From assembly GCA_029378245.1 (NCBI GenBank), contig JARKIF010000012.1, positions 186,001 through 250,000 on the forward strand: a stretch of DNA of 64,000 nucleotides, given 5' to 3'. The stretch is from Roridomyces roridus (lineage: Eukaryota > Basidiomycota > Agaricomycetes > Agaricales > Mycenaceae). The first letter of the stretch is position 1; every line of letters begins with the position of its first letter. The notes under the pieces were generated by a model. It searched no databases. It worked only from the letters and a program-made list of their open reading frames with translations, and had not been told where the DNA came from. A program made the translations under genes and the position numbers. This document shows positions 39,350 through 49,571 of the stretch, one piece after another.

Positions 39350-39657
39350 GAGAGGAGATGGAGAGGAGACGGAGGTTGGGAGGCCCGTCGGGTGACGGGC
39401 AGATGGATGGTGTGCCTGCTAACTATTTATACCAGCGGGCGGATTTATAAAGCACAGGATTATTCGGGCATGCGCCGTTAGAACTGGGCGCCATATTCTG
39501 GGTGCCACCAACCCGCGGTTGGTGCGTGTTCGGAAGAGTCAAGGTGACCGTGACAGTGAATTTGTCGGTGTTTACCCCAGCCATCACTCATTCACAAGAA
39601 AAAGGAGTGGTGAGTGGTCGGTCCATTAATGCAGTATAAGTATTAGTAATTTTATCT
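39350..39657. other. Intergenic, nothing recognised
   Basis: This 308-base gap lies between the TIM44 stop and the glycosyltransferase start, both on the minus strand. It should include the TIM44 3' end and the glycosyltransferase promoter. No structured element is evident. Confidence 0.5.
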
Positions 39658-41261
39658 CTATAGATACGCCCTCGAACTCCGCCGCATCATCTACCAAGAT
39701 AAATCAGTAAAGAAAAAAAGAGTGTAAGAGTGTAACGGACCTCTATCACCTTCCATCCACCCGTCAGCTCATTCCCGAGCTCCTCCTCAATTCGCGTCAC
39801 AGCAGCGAAATAGGTGCACTGCTCGACCTTGTCCTCAGCGCCGATCATAATTTCCCGCGTCTTGGCATTCCGGAAGATGGGGACTTCCTGCGTCGAAAAC
39901 TGAATTACAAAGACGGGGATATCGTTGTCGAGGATTTTGCCAGAGGAGACCTCGACTTGTCGGATGTCCAGCACTTTGCTGTCGCTGACGAGGCCTTGGC
40001 GCAGGTAGTGCTCCATCGTCGCCCATAGAACGTTGTAAGTCTGGATGGGGTGAGAACCAAAGCGAGTGAGATAAAAACGAAACGCACCGCTTCCCCACAC
40101 CAGGCTTTCAGTGCAGGCTGGTCCGCGCTCAGATACGCGTCAACCACCTCCGGGACGATGTACTCCCGTAGCTCGCGGTCAAACGCCTCGCGAGTAAAGT
40201 GCGGGTCGAGATTCTTCATCAGCCGCATCACCTGCGCTGTCTCGTTCTCGTCAAACCACGATCCTACGGTGTCGGTCACGTTGCGCACGGAGGCGACAAC
40301 GGGATTCTCCGACTCGTCGTATGCCTGGCGCATGGACACAAGGGTACGGAGGAAGGGGTTCGTCTCTTTCATGCGATTCCACTTTTCCTGCCGTGGCGAG
40401 TCTTTGTGCAGTACTACGGCTCCGCCAGCTCTATGAAGGGAATGAGAACACCAGAGTTGGCTAGGAGTCAAACACGTACTCGGGGTTGGCCTCCACACGG
40501 GTGGAGGGTGTCAGTCCGCGAGCACGGCCTGCCTTTTCTAGACGCTTCTGTCGCCTCAGTCGCCGCGCGTCCTTTTCCTCGAATCCAGCGTGCTTTGCGC
40601 TGCCACTGTCATCCAGAGCGTCGATGAGAGTATCCGACAGAGCCTTGTACGCTGCAGTATTCCGTATCGGTTCTGTAGACTTTTCTATCGTGGCAGATAC
40701 GGCCGAGGACGCGCGGGAGATCTGAATGGAAGTTAGTGGACTTGTAGAGAAATGCCAGTTGGTACGCACTGCACGCATGATATCACTCTCTTCCATCGTC
40801 TTGAGTGCCTCGGAAACTGCATCTCCGACCTTGACCCCAGTCTTTTTCAGCTCCTCAGCAGCAGCCCGTAACCGCGGGTTCTCTTTGATACTTGAAGTGA
40901 GCTATCGAGTGTTGGTATATTGCCAGTAGCACGCATAACACGAGATGCGTACCCGAGCCTTCTCGTAGGCAGCCCGCGCCCGCTTCATGGCTTCAGAGTC
41001 CTGAAATTTGTCGACATCGCCCTGCAGCTGCTTGACATTCTCCTGCAGCTCCCGGTTCTTCTTCAGCTCCTCTCTGAGAACGTCAACAAAGGTCTGGAAT
41101 GGAGATTTTGGGAGTTCGTCTTGACGCCGCGCCGACGAGTGAAAGCCGGCCGCAGAGGATATTCTGAAGGGGGGCGGGAACGGGGTGGCTTGTCTGGAGA
41201 GGGCTGCTCGCCGGCGGATAGCAGTCCTTACTACAAGGCCCTGGAGATTACGAGGCAGCAT
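39658..41261 (-). CDS. TIM44: Mitochondrial import motor subunit TIM44
   Basis: ATG 41261 gives MLPRNLQGLVVRTAIRRRAA, an Arg-rich amphipathic mitochondrial presequence; an upstream ATG at 41432 would add about 57 residues lacking presequence character. Then come FQTFVDVLREELKKNRELQE with a coiled coil, and the C-terminal membrane-binding domain (VYSHPRQEKW-like region, then REAFDRELREYIVPEVVDAY, KILDNDIPVFVIQFSTQEV, and AEDKVEQCTYFAAVTRIEEE). A last intron near the end restores the canonical C-terminus, ending WKVIEMMRRSSRAYL with stop at 39658-39660. TIM44 anchors mtHsp70 to the TIM23 channel on the matrix side of the inner membrane. Confidence 0.93.
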
Positions 41262-41473
41262 GGCGGCGTATCCGAAGATTTTTTGGCCAAGGCCAGACGC
41301 GGAAATCAACAGGAACAAATTTTGATGGCAATGTCCAAACCCTTTCTCTCGACACAGCACGTCCTTTGGCAGGGCGTCTATATACACGTCTTCGGAACGA
41401 GCAGCAGACAGAGAAATTCGGAAGATGAACAAATTTGATTGGTCCGCACATGTCCAAGGCTATGCAACGCCCC

Positions 41474-42885
41474 ATGCCGCTCCCCTCCATCTCATCCAAG
41501 GGACCTGGCCTCCGTTCCAAATGGAGGCACATTCTCCGTGGTCTGAGAGGAAGATCACAAATTTCCATTCCTCTCGAGGCTCTTCCAACACATCTCACCG
41601 ACCGAATCTCAATCGAGGTCTACGAACGCATCATGGACCACCTTGCCAACTTGCATCCCCACACACTCTTCATATGCACCCAAGTCTGCCGATTGTGGGT
41701 TCCTCGGAGCAGATTCCTTCTGTTGACATCCACTATATGCCATCCTGTGTGCCGCACGGAGCACGACGGTGCAGTCCTCTGTGCTTCTCCCTACCGCGAG
41801 CACGATCCCACATTCGATCTGCACCCGGTAAATGATTACGGGGTGCTCTACGGGACACAAGACGGTATATATCGAGCTTCACGAGACGGCAGTGGTTCCC
41901 GGCTCTTGTCACTTCCTAATGTTTCTCAAATCAAGATTCTGATGGACCAGAACCTGTTCCTATGTCTCTCCGGTATTTAATCCTTTTGTTTTCCACTCAC
42001 TCTTTAACTTGAATAGACGGGAACCTTGTCGCCGCGTCCTTCAGTTCGCTGCGAGCTGGGGTTTGCCAGAACAGCGATACCCAACGTATGACTGAGAGTG
42101 ACATCGTGTCCTTTCATGTGTTCTCTACGTATGCCAACAGTAGTGTCCGAGTTGCTGCCGTGAAAGCTTCAAACTCGGGCAGCACCAGTATCACGATATA
42201 CAAACTCGTTAGAGATCGGAGAACTTGCAAAGTGGTCTTTGTGCGGGTAAATGCAATCCGCTAGTGCTACCCTCGCAGCTCAAACCATTTTCAGAACAAT
42301 GAAATTGCGACCGAAATCTATTCTGTGCGCTTCCTGAATCGTAGGTCGGCCATCGTTGCCATCAAACGGGACGATGCCACTCGAGAGTGGTTTCAGCGTC
42401 TTGATTTGAACACATTGAACGCGACGCGTTTGCCCAAGTCTCCGATTCTTCTGGACGATTGGTCAAGCAAATCCAAGCCGATCATCTCCTTCCTTGTAGA
42501 CGGCATGTTATTATTATGTTTTGACGGTGCGGTCTTTCTTTTTGTTCCACCATTATTCCTGAGAGAATGCGTCCAGACATCGGCATTTACGTAGATCGTT
42601 TCAACATGGCAAACGTCGACCTCGTCTTTCGTTGGGATTCCACTCCGGTTGCATTCGGTGCGTTCTAGTGTCCTCATTTTTTGTCCCATTTGAATCGATT
42701 CCGCAGCATTGCACGAGCCATACATCCTCGCATTTTCTGAGACGCGAATAACCGTATGGAATATCCAGACGGCGGAAATTGTACAGACGATCCATAGCGC
42801 GTATCGATTACTCGACACTTCTCAGTCGGGTGAGAGGATTCTAGTCGGGCATGAGAACAGTGTCGCCGAGATTGTTTTTTCTTGA
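41474..42885 (+). CDS. F-box-CNH fusion protein, copy 1
   Basis: ATG 41474 (MPLPSISSKGP) is chosen by similarity to copies 2 and 3; ATG 41462 is an alternative. A basic leader is followed by an F-box (HLTDRISIEVYERIMDHLAN, then LFICTQVCRLWVPRSR). The rest is a CNH domain: YGVLYGTQDGIYRASRDG, KILMDQNLFLCLSDGN, EIYSVRFLNRR, then after two more introns IGIYVDRF and ALHEPYILAFSETRITVWNI, ending GERILVGHENSVAEIVFS. F-boxes usually bind SKP1 in SCF ubiquitin ligases; CNH domains bind small GTPases or kinases, as in ROM2-type exchange factors. The combination suggests an adaptor that targets Rho-pathway partners, which is inference. Introns fall at the same sites and phases as in the ROM2-type CNH at 4928-6200. 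Confidence 0.85.
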
Positions 42886-43029
42886 CATGACTCTGGACAT
42901 CATTTGAATGGACTTATTGTCTTTTACATTCTGGTATCATTACAAGGCGGCAGTGTACGGAATCGGTTAGCCTTCCAGAATCATGGTTGGTAACACACAA
43001 AACGAGGTGTTGTTCAAGGTGCGCCCACA

Positions 43030-44435
43030 ATGCTTTTCTACTCCATTCTTTCCAGTACCAAGTCCAAATGGCGTCATGTCCGGGGCAGGAGCCTGCTGAG
43101 TCCCAAACCCGCTGCTGCTTCCCCATTGCCCAAGAATATAACCGACCAGATCTCGACGGAGCTCTACGAACGTATCTTGGATTGTCTAGGTCCTGACACA
43201 CACATGTTCTCGTGCTCTCTCGTCTGTAGATCGTGGACCCCCCGCAGCAATTTTCTTCTGCTGGGATCAGTAGATTGCCGTCCTGTGCCGCTCATCTATG
43301 GTGCCGAAAAAATCATCTGGGTTCCCATATACGATCCCGGGCCCGAGAATGATCATGGCCTCATCTACGCTACGGCCAACGGCATCTACAGTGGCGCAAC
43401 GCGACTTTGGGCTCGTCCTGATATCACTCAGTTTGAGATTCTCGTGGATGCCAACTTGTTGGATCCTTGGTTTGGCCGGTGCGTTCCTCCAGAGGATATC
43501 AGCGACTGCGCGACTCATCTCCGTTTAGGCGGAGTTTTCATGACCATCCCATATACAGCATACTCAGTACTCAGGGCTGGCGCTTGCCAGATATCCGATG
43601 TCAACCACATATACGAGAACATGGCTTTCTTCACTGTTGCCCCGCAGACAGCGTTCGACGCGTACGGATGTCGATTTGCGCTCGCACAAAACTCGTCCAA
43701 CTCCTGCGTGCTCAAAATTTTGAACATCGACATCGTCGAAAACCAGCAAACATCCTCGGTAGAGGTCGCACAGGTATCAAATTTTCATTCTCTGGCAGTA
43801 TTGAGCAGTAGGTAAATCGCGCTTTAGGACATTTTGCTTCCGGAACCAGCGCATGGTGCCCAATTCCTCCGACAGACCATTGCAGTTGCGCTCAAGCGCG
43901 AAAAACTTCGACGTGGATTGGAAGTCGTCGATAAATGGACGACTTCCAATCCACGTCGTACTCCGGGATGTCCGACGTGCGAATATTTTGCCCAGGAAAG
44001 CCAGGGCGATCCGTCTATTCCGTGTGTCCGACGCATTTTTGGTCTGCTTCGACAGTGCGTCCTTTTGTTATTTTGAAACCACCTAAATGCTAACATCGAG
44101 CAGAGGTAGGCTTCTACATGGACACTAGGGGTAACATGATACGCAAAGAGCTTGTAATGCATTGGGATTACGCTTGTGTCGCATTTGGTGAGTCTTCTAC
44201 AGACAAGTCGAGTCTCTTCGGTTCTTCATCTTTGTAACTAGCTGTCTACCAGCCATATATCCTTGCATTTTCCGAGACGCACATCGGTGTTTGGGACATC
44301 GAGACAGCCAAGATTGTCCAGAGAGTTCAGGGTCAATATCGTCTGCTCAACGTTCCCCTGTCGGGAGAGAGGGTGCTTGTGGGGCACGGTAACGATTTGA
44401 TGGAGATTGTCTTTCGTGATACATTGTTGGATTAA
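43030..44435 (+). CDS. F-box-CNH fusion protein, copy 2, probably decaying
   Basis: ATG 43030 opens MLFYSILSSTKSKWRHVRG; the F-box reads ITDQISTELYERILDCLG and SLVCRSWTPRSNFLL. CNH segments follow: DHGLIYATANGIYSGATRLW, ITQFEILVDANLL, GGVFMTIPYTAYSVLRAG, YENMAFFTVAPQTA, then LFRVSDAFLVCFD, VGFYMDTRGNMIRKELVM and PYILAFSETHIGVWDIETAK, ending at 44435. Two lesions are visible. Where copies 1 and 3 splice after LCLS/LCLA, this copy has a net extra base, and the former intron (about 43482-43531) now reads through in frame. A 21-bp perfect palindrome at 43909-43958 replaces part of the conserved region before RLFRVSD and disturbs the frame. It may be a pseudogene or a re-evolving copy. Confidence 0.65.
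43909..43958. repeat. Perfect 21-bp inverted repeat (hairpin) inside F-box-CNH copy 2
   Basis: Arms 43909-43929 and 43938-43958 are exact reverse complements around the 8-nt spacer gataaatg. The left arm encodes RRGLEVV, which fits the CNH frame; the right arm is the inverted copy and interrupts it. No comparable repeat is seen in copies 1 and 3. Confidence 0.95.
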
Positions 44436-44637
44436 TCGATAACCGAAAAATGTGCTGGTTAACGGTCGAATAGTCACTAGTGGGTCTCGGGAGCAAATTT
44501 ACTTCCGCGACTGATTGACAGATTCTGTCAAATGGCGAATTAGAGAAGTTTAGTTGTTTCCCTGTGCCCTCCTGCGTTGGACAAAGTTTGCTCGCATCCA
44601 TGGCAATGTCCAGCAAGAACGCTCGACGACTTTCGTC

Positions 44638-44728
44638 GTCTCCTTAGTTCAATGGCAGAACGCACCTTCCCACGTCAGGGCGTGAGCGTGAGGTTCAAGA
44701 GGCGGAGGTTCGATTCCTCCAGGAGACA
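44638..44728 (+). tRNA. tRNA gene with an 18-nt intron, tentatively tRNA-Gly(CCC)
   Basis: Acceptor stem gtctcct (44638-44644) pairs perfectly with aggagac (44721-44727), discriminator A at 44728. The D arm is gttc-aatggca-gaac and the T arm ggagg-ttcgatt-cctcc, giving a perfect B box ggttcgattcc. The anticodon loop is read as ttCCCa, followed by an intron of about 18 nt placed after position 37, which leaves a 73-nt mature tRNA. The anticodon stem (gcacc with ggttc) has one mismatch and the variable loop is slightly long, so isotype and exact intron borders are uncertain and a tRNA pseudogene is possible. Confidence 0.65.
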
Positions 44729-45048
44729 AATCATCGGTTTGCCGGGCCTCGGGCCAAAAGCCCCGCGTTCGCGTCGAAGTCAGGACGTAGTCTCTCCCTG
44801 CAATGCTGGTTTCATTATCTTTTATCTTATTTGCAAGTCAAGGACTGTCTTTGTGAATTTTGATGTCCTCAAAGTCAATCCTCCCGATATCCTCAAAGCC
44901 GCTCCAAATCCTGCGAATGGAGACGTTACCTTTCAATGAGGGATTTGTACAGAGTCAAAAGCGTTGCTGGCATTTCGATGTACTTTATTCTCACCCCAAA
45001 TGCCAGGTGCCCCCGCTTGTATTTAATACTAGTGCTACACATTATGCA
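44729..45048. other. Intergenic after the tRNA, nothing recognised
   Basis: Between the tRNA and the stop of the minus-strand F-box gene. A T-run at 44819-44822 could end polymerase III transcription. The short repeat atgcatcatgcatcatg near 45044-45060 overlaps the F-box stop. No further gene is supported. Confidence 0.45.
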
Positions 45049-46554
45049 TCATGCATCATGCTCAATGCGGAAGAATTGAGGAACTGAATTCCTGTAAAAA
45101 TCAGTGTATGTTTCGTCAAATCTGACGTCCACACCACGTTCTCGCAGGACCGCTAGTCTGCGCATGATATTCGGTGAAGGTGTCGAGTTTATATGGAAAC
45201 GGAGAGTCCGCAAGCGGCGGGCGGCATCTTCCCAGTCCATCGTCTCCAAAGTCTCCAATAGGGTGCGGAACACAGCGACACTGCCGCCGTTCTCCGTGTC
45301 GATTGCCAATGCTACCTGCTCCCATGCGGGTGCAGGAGACGAGGAGCGAAGGAAGTCGCAGACCACGTCTGCGGAAAGATCCTCCATGAACCCAAAGTAT
45401 TTAATCACTGGGAGTGCAGCCACTATACTCGTCAAGTCGAGGATGGCAATGTTGGTGTCTTTAATGTTCAAAACCAGTTTCTGCACCGTGCGAGGCAGAA
45501 CATTTGAAAATGCAGTAACATCAAAGGCGTCCTCGTTGCATTCTTCGCACTGGTGAAAGTACAGCTCCGTGAGGATTGGCATGTCAAAATACGCCAAAAG
45601 GGTAGTGCAGGAAACAGACAGTCGTAGGAGGCGGGGGAATGAAAAGCGCTGGATATTATCGGGAACAACGCCAGAGGCGTGTCCCATGTCGAGAGTGCAC
45701 TCTACGAGGTTCGTGGCGGAGTTGATGGAGGGAAGTGCAGCCCAGTCGATAGCCGTCCGATACTTTGATAGTTGATGCCATGGCAAAGCCAGAGGGACGG
45801 GTTCTGGCCAAAATATCATGTTGGAGGAAACCTCGTCCAATCTCGGAGCGTGGTTGAATATGACCAGCGCAGACTCGGGGTTGGGGGGAATATTGAAAAG
45901 GAGGTCAAACTCGAGCGTTCTCAGCATAGGAAGCTGGTGTCCAACATGCTGGATGCGGGTGTACAACTCTTCCGCTCCTCCAATTCGCAGGTGCTCCCAT
46001 CGCGCAGAGTGCTTCGCAAGCAGATCAACCATGCGTATTTCGTCTTCGTCCATCTCCCCTTCGTCCTCCGTCCAAAAATGAATACGCAGTGGTAGAGAGC
46101 CGGATCGGCTGAGGAGCGTCGTGAGTCTGGAGATGCCGAAATTATTGACACCGTTGCTGATTGTCGTCCAAAAGACGGGGGAAAGAGCTATAGAGCGCCA
46201 GCGGGCACAGGTTGCGCTGAGAACCCAGGGCGCCGATTCATGGAAGTACCACTTCTCATCTTCGTCGGGGGTAAGGGCGAAGGTGAATATGTGTGATATT
46301 ATCTCCGGCGGCGTACGACGCAGAGGAGATAGTGTGGCCGCGTGCCGTTGGATGTCAGAATCCAGCGCATCGCGCTCGGAATAAAGCTCGTTCAGTGACG
46401 ACTCGAGCTGAGCAATTCGTTCCTCGAGATGGCCCTTTTGGGCGCGCGCATGGAGAAGGAAGGCGTTTATAGTTGGTACATGGCACTCGAGTGCGGGATT
46501 GTTGCTATTCAAGACCTCTTCTGGAAGTCCAGTGGGGCTTGTAGAATCGAGCAT
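45049..46554 (-). CDS. F-box protein, single exon, family 2 copy a
   Basis: An uninterrupted 501-aa frame starts at ATG 46554. Residues about 28-65 form a coiled coil (LEERIAQLESSLNELYSERD), directly followed by the F-box (LSPLRRTPPEIISHIFTFAL) and the conserved APWVLSATCARWRSIALSPV and LTTLLSRSGSLPLRIHF. The remainder is leucine-rich and irregular, ending DVRFDETYTDFYRNSVPQFF. This is a large, fast-evolving agaricomycete F-box family thought to recruit targets to SCF ubiquitin ligases. Related copies in this window lie at 49572-51709 (broken), 51980-53491, 55289-55830 (relic), 56062-57655 (frameshifted) and 57720-58120 (relic). Confidence 0.88.
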   Translation of the reverse strand: MLDSTSPTGLPEEVLNSNNPALECHVPTINAFLLHARAQKGHLEERIAQLESSLNELYSERDALDSDIQRHAATLSPLRRTPPEIISHIFTFALTPDEDEKWYFHESAPWVLSATCARWRSIALSPVFWTTISNGVNNFGISRLTTLLSRSGSLPLRIHFWTEDEGEMDEDEIRMVDLLAKHSARWEHLRIGGAEELYTRIQHVGHQLPMLRTLEFDLLFNIPPNPESALVIFNHAPRLDEVSSNMIFWPEPVPLALPWHQLSKYRTAIDWAALPSINSATNLVECTLDMGHASGVVPDNIQRFSFPRLLRLSVSCTTLLAYFDMPILTELYFHQCEECNEDAFDVTAFSNVLPRTVQKLVLNIKDTNIAILDLTSIVAALPVIKYFGFMEDLSADVVCDFLRSSSPAPAWEQVALAIDTENGGSVAVFRTLLETLETMDWEDAARRLRTLRFHINSTPSPNIMRRLAVLRERGVDVRFDETYTDFYRNSVPQFFRIEHDA

Positions 46555-46890
46555 GCCTGGGATGAAGAGCTAAGAACATGGTTTTGAAGCAAATCTAGAG
46601 GAAATACTTGCCTTTGAAAGCTTCGAGGCGTTTGTGGATGCGGTCAGGAAAAGAGAAAGTTGATTGATCGGTGATCAAAGTCAACTTTGACTTGCCACCA
46701 TCTCATCGACCGTTGAAATCGAGCACACCAGAACACGGCATTCGTAGACCTCACAGTCAGGCCATTACGACTGGCATGGCAGTGGACACAGGCTGTGTGC
46801 ATTGCATGCCATGGTGTACATCAGATGTTCACCGTGGTCCACGTTTCTATAAGGAACTGCGCCGAGTGAGTCACGGACGGATACAGAACA
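46555..46890. other. Divergent promoter between F-box and F-box-CNH genes
   Basis: The flanking genes point away from each other, so this 336-base gap should hold both promoters. No specific element could be assigned. Confidence 0.5.
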
Positions 46891-48301
46891 ATGTCCCTCC
46901 CTTCCATCCTCTCCAAAATCCCGAGATCCAAGCGCAGGAGCTCCGGTTCCAACTCCACCACCAGCGCTTCCTCATCGACCCCGGGCCCGTTACCTAAAGA
47001 CATAACGGACCAGATCTCGACCGAACTCTACGAACATATTTTGGAATGCCTGGTTCCGGATGCACAATCCCTTGTGGCGTGCGCTCTGGTCTGTCGATCA
47101 TGGACGCCCCGCAGCAGATTCCTCTTGCTAGAATTAACGGTCTGCCATCCTATGCACGTCGCTCACCATAGCTTCGACGGCACCAAGATCGTTTGGGCTT
47201 CGACACACTGTGATTTGGAGAATGATAACGAGCTAATTTATGCCACGATGGACGGTGTATACCGGGGTTCTCGTGACGACCGCACCTCGTTGCGGCTTTG
47301 GTCCCATCCTAACATTTCTCGATTCGAGATTCTCGTGGACGCCAACTTGTTCCTGTGTCTGGCTGGTGCGTCCTTACTTGGCCATATCAGCAACTTCGCC
47401 TGATGAAGACGTAGGTGGAGTCTTCCTCACCGTCCCATTCAGCACCCTCAAGACTGGTACCTGTCAACCCTCCGATGTCATCCGCGTAAATGAGCACATC
47501 GCATACTTCACTGTCGCGCCGCAGACTGCGCCGGGAGTGTCGGGTTATCGGGTGTGCATCGCAAAGAATTCCTCGAAGTCGTGCATCATCAAAACCTTCG
47601 ATGTCGACGCCGTGGAAAGCTCAGTTGGAGGCCAACAAGCTTCGCCTCTGGTGCTTACGCAGGTGATTTTTCTGGTCTGAGTATTTCAAACATTTAATCG
47701 TCTACATTGCAGGAGTTTTATATTCCACGTGAATTGTATTCGGCGCAAATTCTCCGTAGAAGCCTCGCAGTTGCACTGAAAGCCGACAAACTTCAGCTTG
47801 GGTTTGAGATTGTCGTTTTGGCGACCTTGGACAGGAGCAAGTTGCTGAGCCCGAGTCCCTCTCTGGACTTGCTGCCCAAAAATTGCAAGCCGATGGGGCT
47901 GTACCGGATATCCGACACATTTTTGGTCTGCTTTGATAGTACGCAGTCTTTGATTGCGATATGAGCTGAACCCTAAGATTGAACAGAAATCGGCTTTTAC
48001 ATCGACCGCGGAGGGAATATGATACGCAACGAACTTGTGATGCGGTGGGAGTCGACTTGCATTTCATTTGGTGTGTTTAGTACATCGAGCCTCCGCCGTT
48101 GTTTATGTCCATAAATTAGCTCTCCACGAACCGTATATCCTTGTGTTTTCCGAGACGCAAATTGGTTTGTGGAACATTGAGACCGCCCAAATTGTCCAAA
48201 GACTTCACGGTTCATACCACCTGCTCAACGTTCCGCAATCGGGAGAGAGGGTGCTGGTTGGGCACGGTAACGATGTGGTGGAGATTGTCCTTTCGCGATG
48301 A
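46891..48301 (+). CDS. F-box-CNH fusion protein, copy 3, intact
   Basis: ATG 46891 gives MSLPSILSKIPRSKRRSSGS, a basic Ser-rich leader; the F-box is DITDQISTELYEHILECLVP with CALVCRSWTPRSRFLLLE. The CNH domain runs through ELIYATMDGVYRGSRDD, FEILVDANLFLCLA, GGVFLTVPFSTLKTGTCQPS, EFYIPRELYSAQILRRSLA, QLGFEIVVLATLDRSKLLSP, MGLYRISDTFLVCFD, KIGFYIDRGGNMIRNELVMR and ALHEPYILVFSETQIGLWNI, ending GHGNDVVEIVLSR. All introns are short GT-AG and the frame is clean, so this is the best reference copy. Comparison with the ROM2-type CNH (EFYIPVES, GFEIVDLESLETQGLLDP, AIYRINNDFLLCYD, ALHEPYVLAF) is direct. The role as an SCF adaptor is inferred from domains only. Confidence 0.9.
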
Positions 48302-48344
48302 ATAGTTGGATCAGGTGAACAACGGACTGGTTGATTTATTTCTT

Positions 48345-49416
48345 TATATAGTATGGAAGGTCGTACACTCAAGCTGATGTGATGGACGTCGCTTAACGCT
48401 TTTGGCAATTTCACCCGACTGCCGCTCGCTTATGAGTTTCATTCGCACCAATGTTTGATCCTCCAGCCGATTGTGCCGATCCTCAGCCGGCATTCCCGTT
48501 GCACTTCAGGGTTCCTCGAGTCTCTTGCGCATGTGCGTTGCTCATTTGACTCATTCAGGGTATCTATCTCCCTTAGCCGACATCCAATGCCCTCCATTCC
48601 ACAAAACAGTTCACCTTTCAAGGTCTAAGTATGCCGAGGCCGTTTGGGAGTCGGAACACTCATTGGCGCATCTTGAAGCTTGAATCTTGAAGGGCAGTCC
48701 CTCAATGTCGCCAACCGTAATCCCTGGCAAGTTCTAGGCACGTTGACGCTCACTATCGCAGCATGCCACTGGTGTTCAAGTGAGGGGATATGTTTATCGG
48801 ACAAGCCGAGGGCACTTGACCGTCGATGGTGTTCAGTCCAAGCCGGTGCTTGAGGAGCGATGCCGGCTACTGCTGCCTCTACCTATGAACCTCTCGCAGA
48901 CTCCTCCTATGTGTTGTCTGCGATGTCAGTGCAGACCTGTACCGTGTACGGGGAAAGACGATAGATCGGAAGTTGAACAATACTTACCAATTGCCACGGT
49001 TCCCAGCGAGAAGTTTTCTTTTCGAACAAAAGGAGTGAGTGGGTGGGGTGAGTGAAATTCCTTGAGTATCAGCTCGGGCTCATGCAGCGAACAAGGTGCT
49101 CCGATCGACTGCCCATTCCGCTGCCAGTTGGTGCGAGAGTTAGGTGGGTACATATCAAGTCAGCTTGACGCTGCTCGCGGGCGAATGCTGATGAATTCCT
49201 TAGCTCGGACATTCCGCCTTGAAGTACACAGTCTGGAGAGCCATGGAGTGAAATGATAGATTGAACGGGAATGCCGAATGAGGATCGGCACGAGCGGCGG
49301 GCGTATCTGCCACTGATGTGAATCAAAATCTAAGCGAGCGGCAGTCGGGTGAAATTGCCAAAATCGTTAAGCGACGTCCATCACATCAGCTTGAGTGTTA
49401 GACCTTCCATAATATA
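48345..49416. mobile_element. 1.07-kb element with ~150-bp inverted terminal repeats
   Basis: The outer arm 48345-48500 recurs inverted at 49265-49416. The best block (acactcaagctgatgtgatg onward to gccgctcgctta) is nearly identical over about 65 bases; weaker blocks continue outward (tatggaaggtc) and inward (gtgccgatcctc). The 0.76 kb between the arms has no open frame that I recognise. This looks like a non-autonomous foldback element or large MITE. A target duplication is not clear. The left end lies 44 bases after the stop of F-box-CNH copy 3 and probably supplies its 3' flank. Confidence 0.8.
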
Positions 49417-49571
49417 GAGCATCCGTCTGCAGAGATATTCAATTCGTAGCAGAATCCAGATTCTAGCTGAAGACTCGGTTGCTCGGGAGTAAATTTACTT
49501 CAGTCTCCCACGGACCTTAGGCAAACATGCGAATGGACAATTACATTGGGTAAAAAGTGTATACAGGAATA

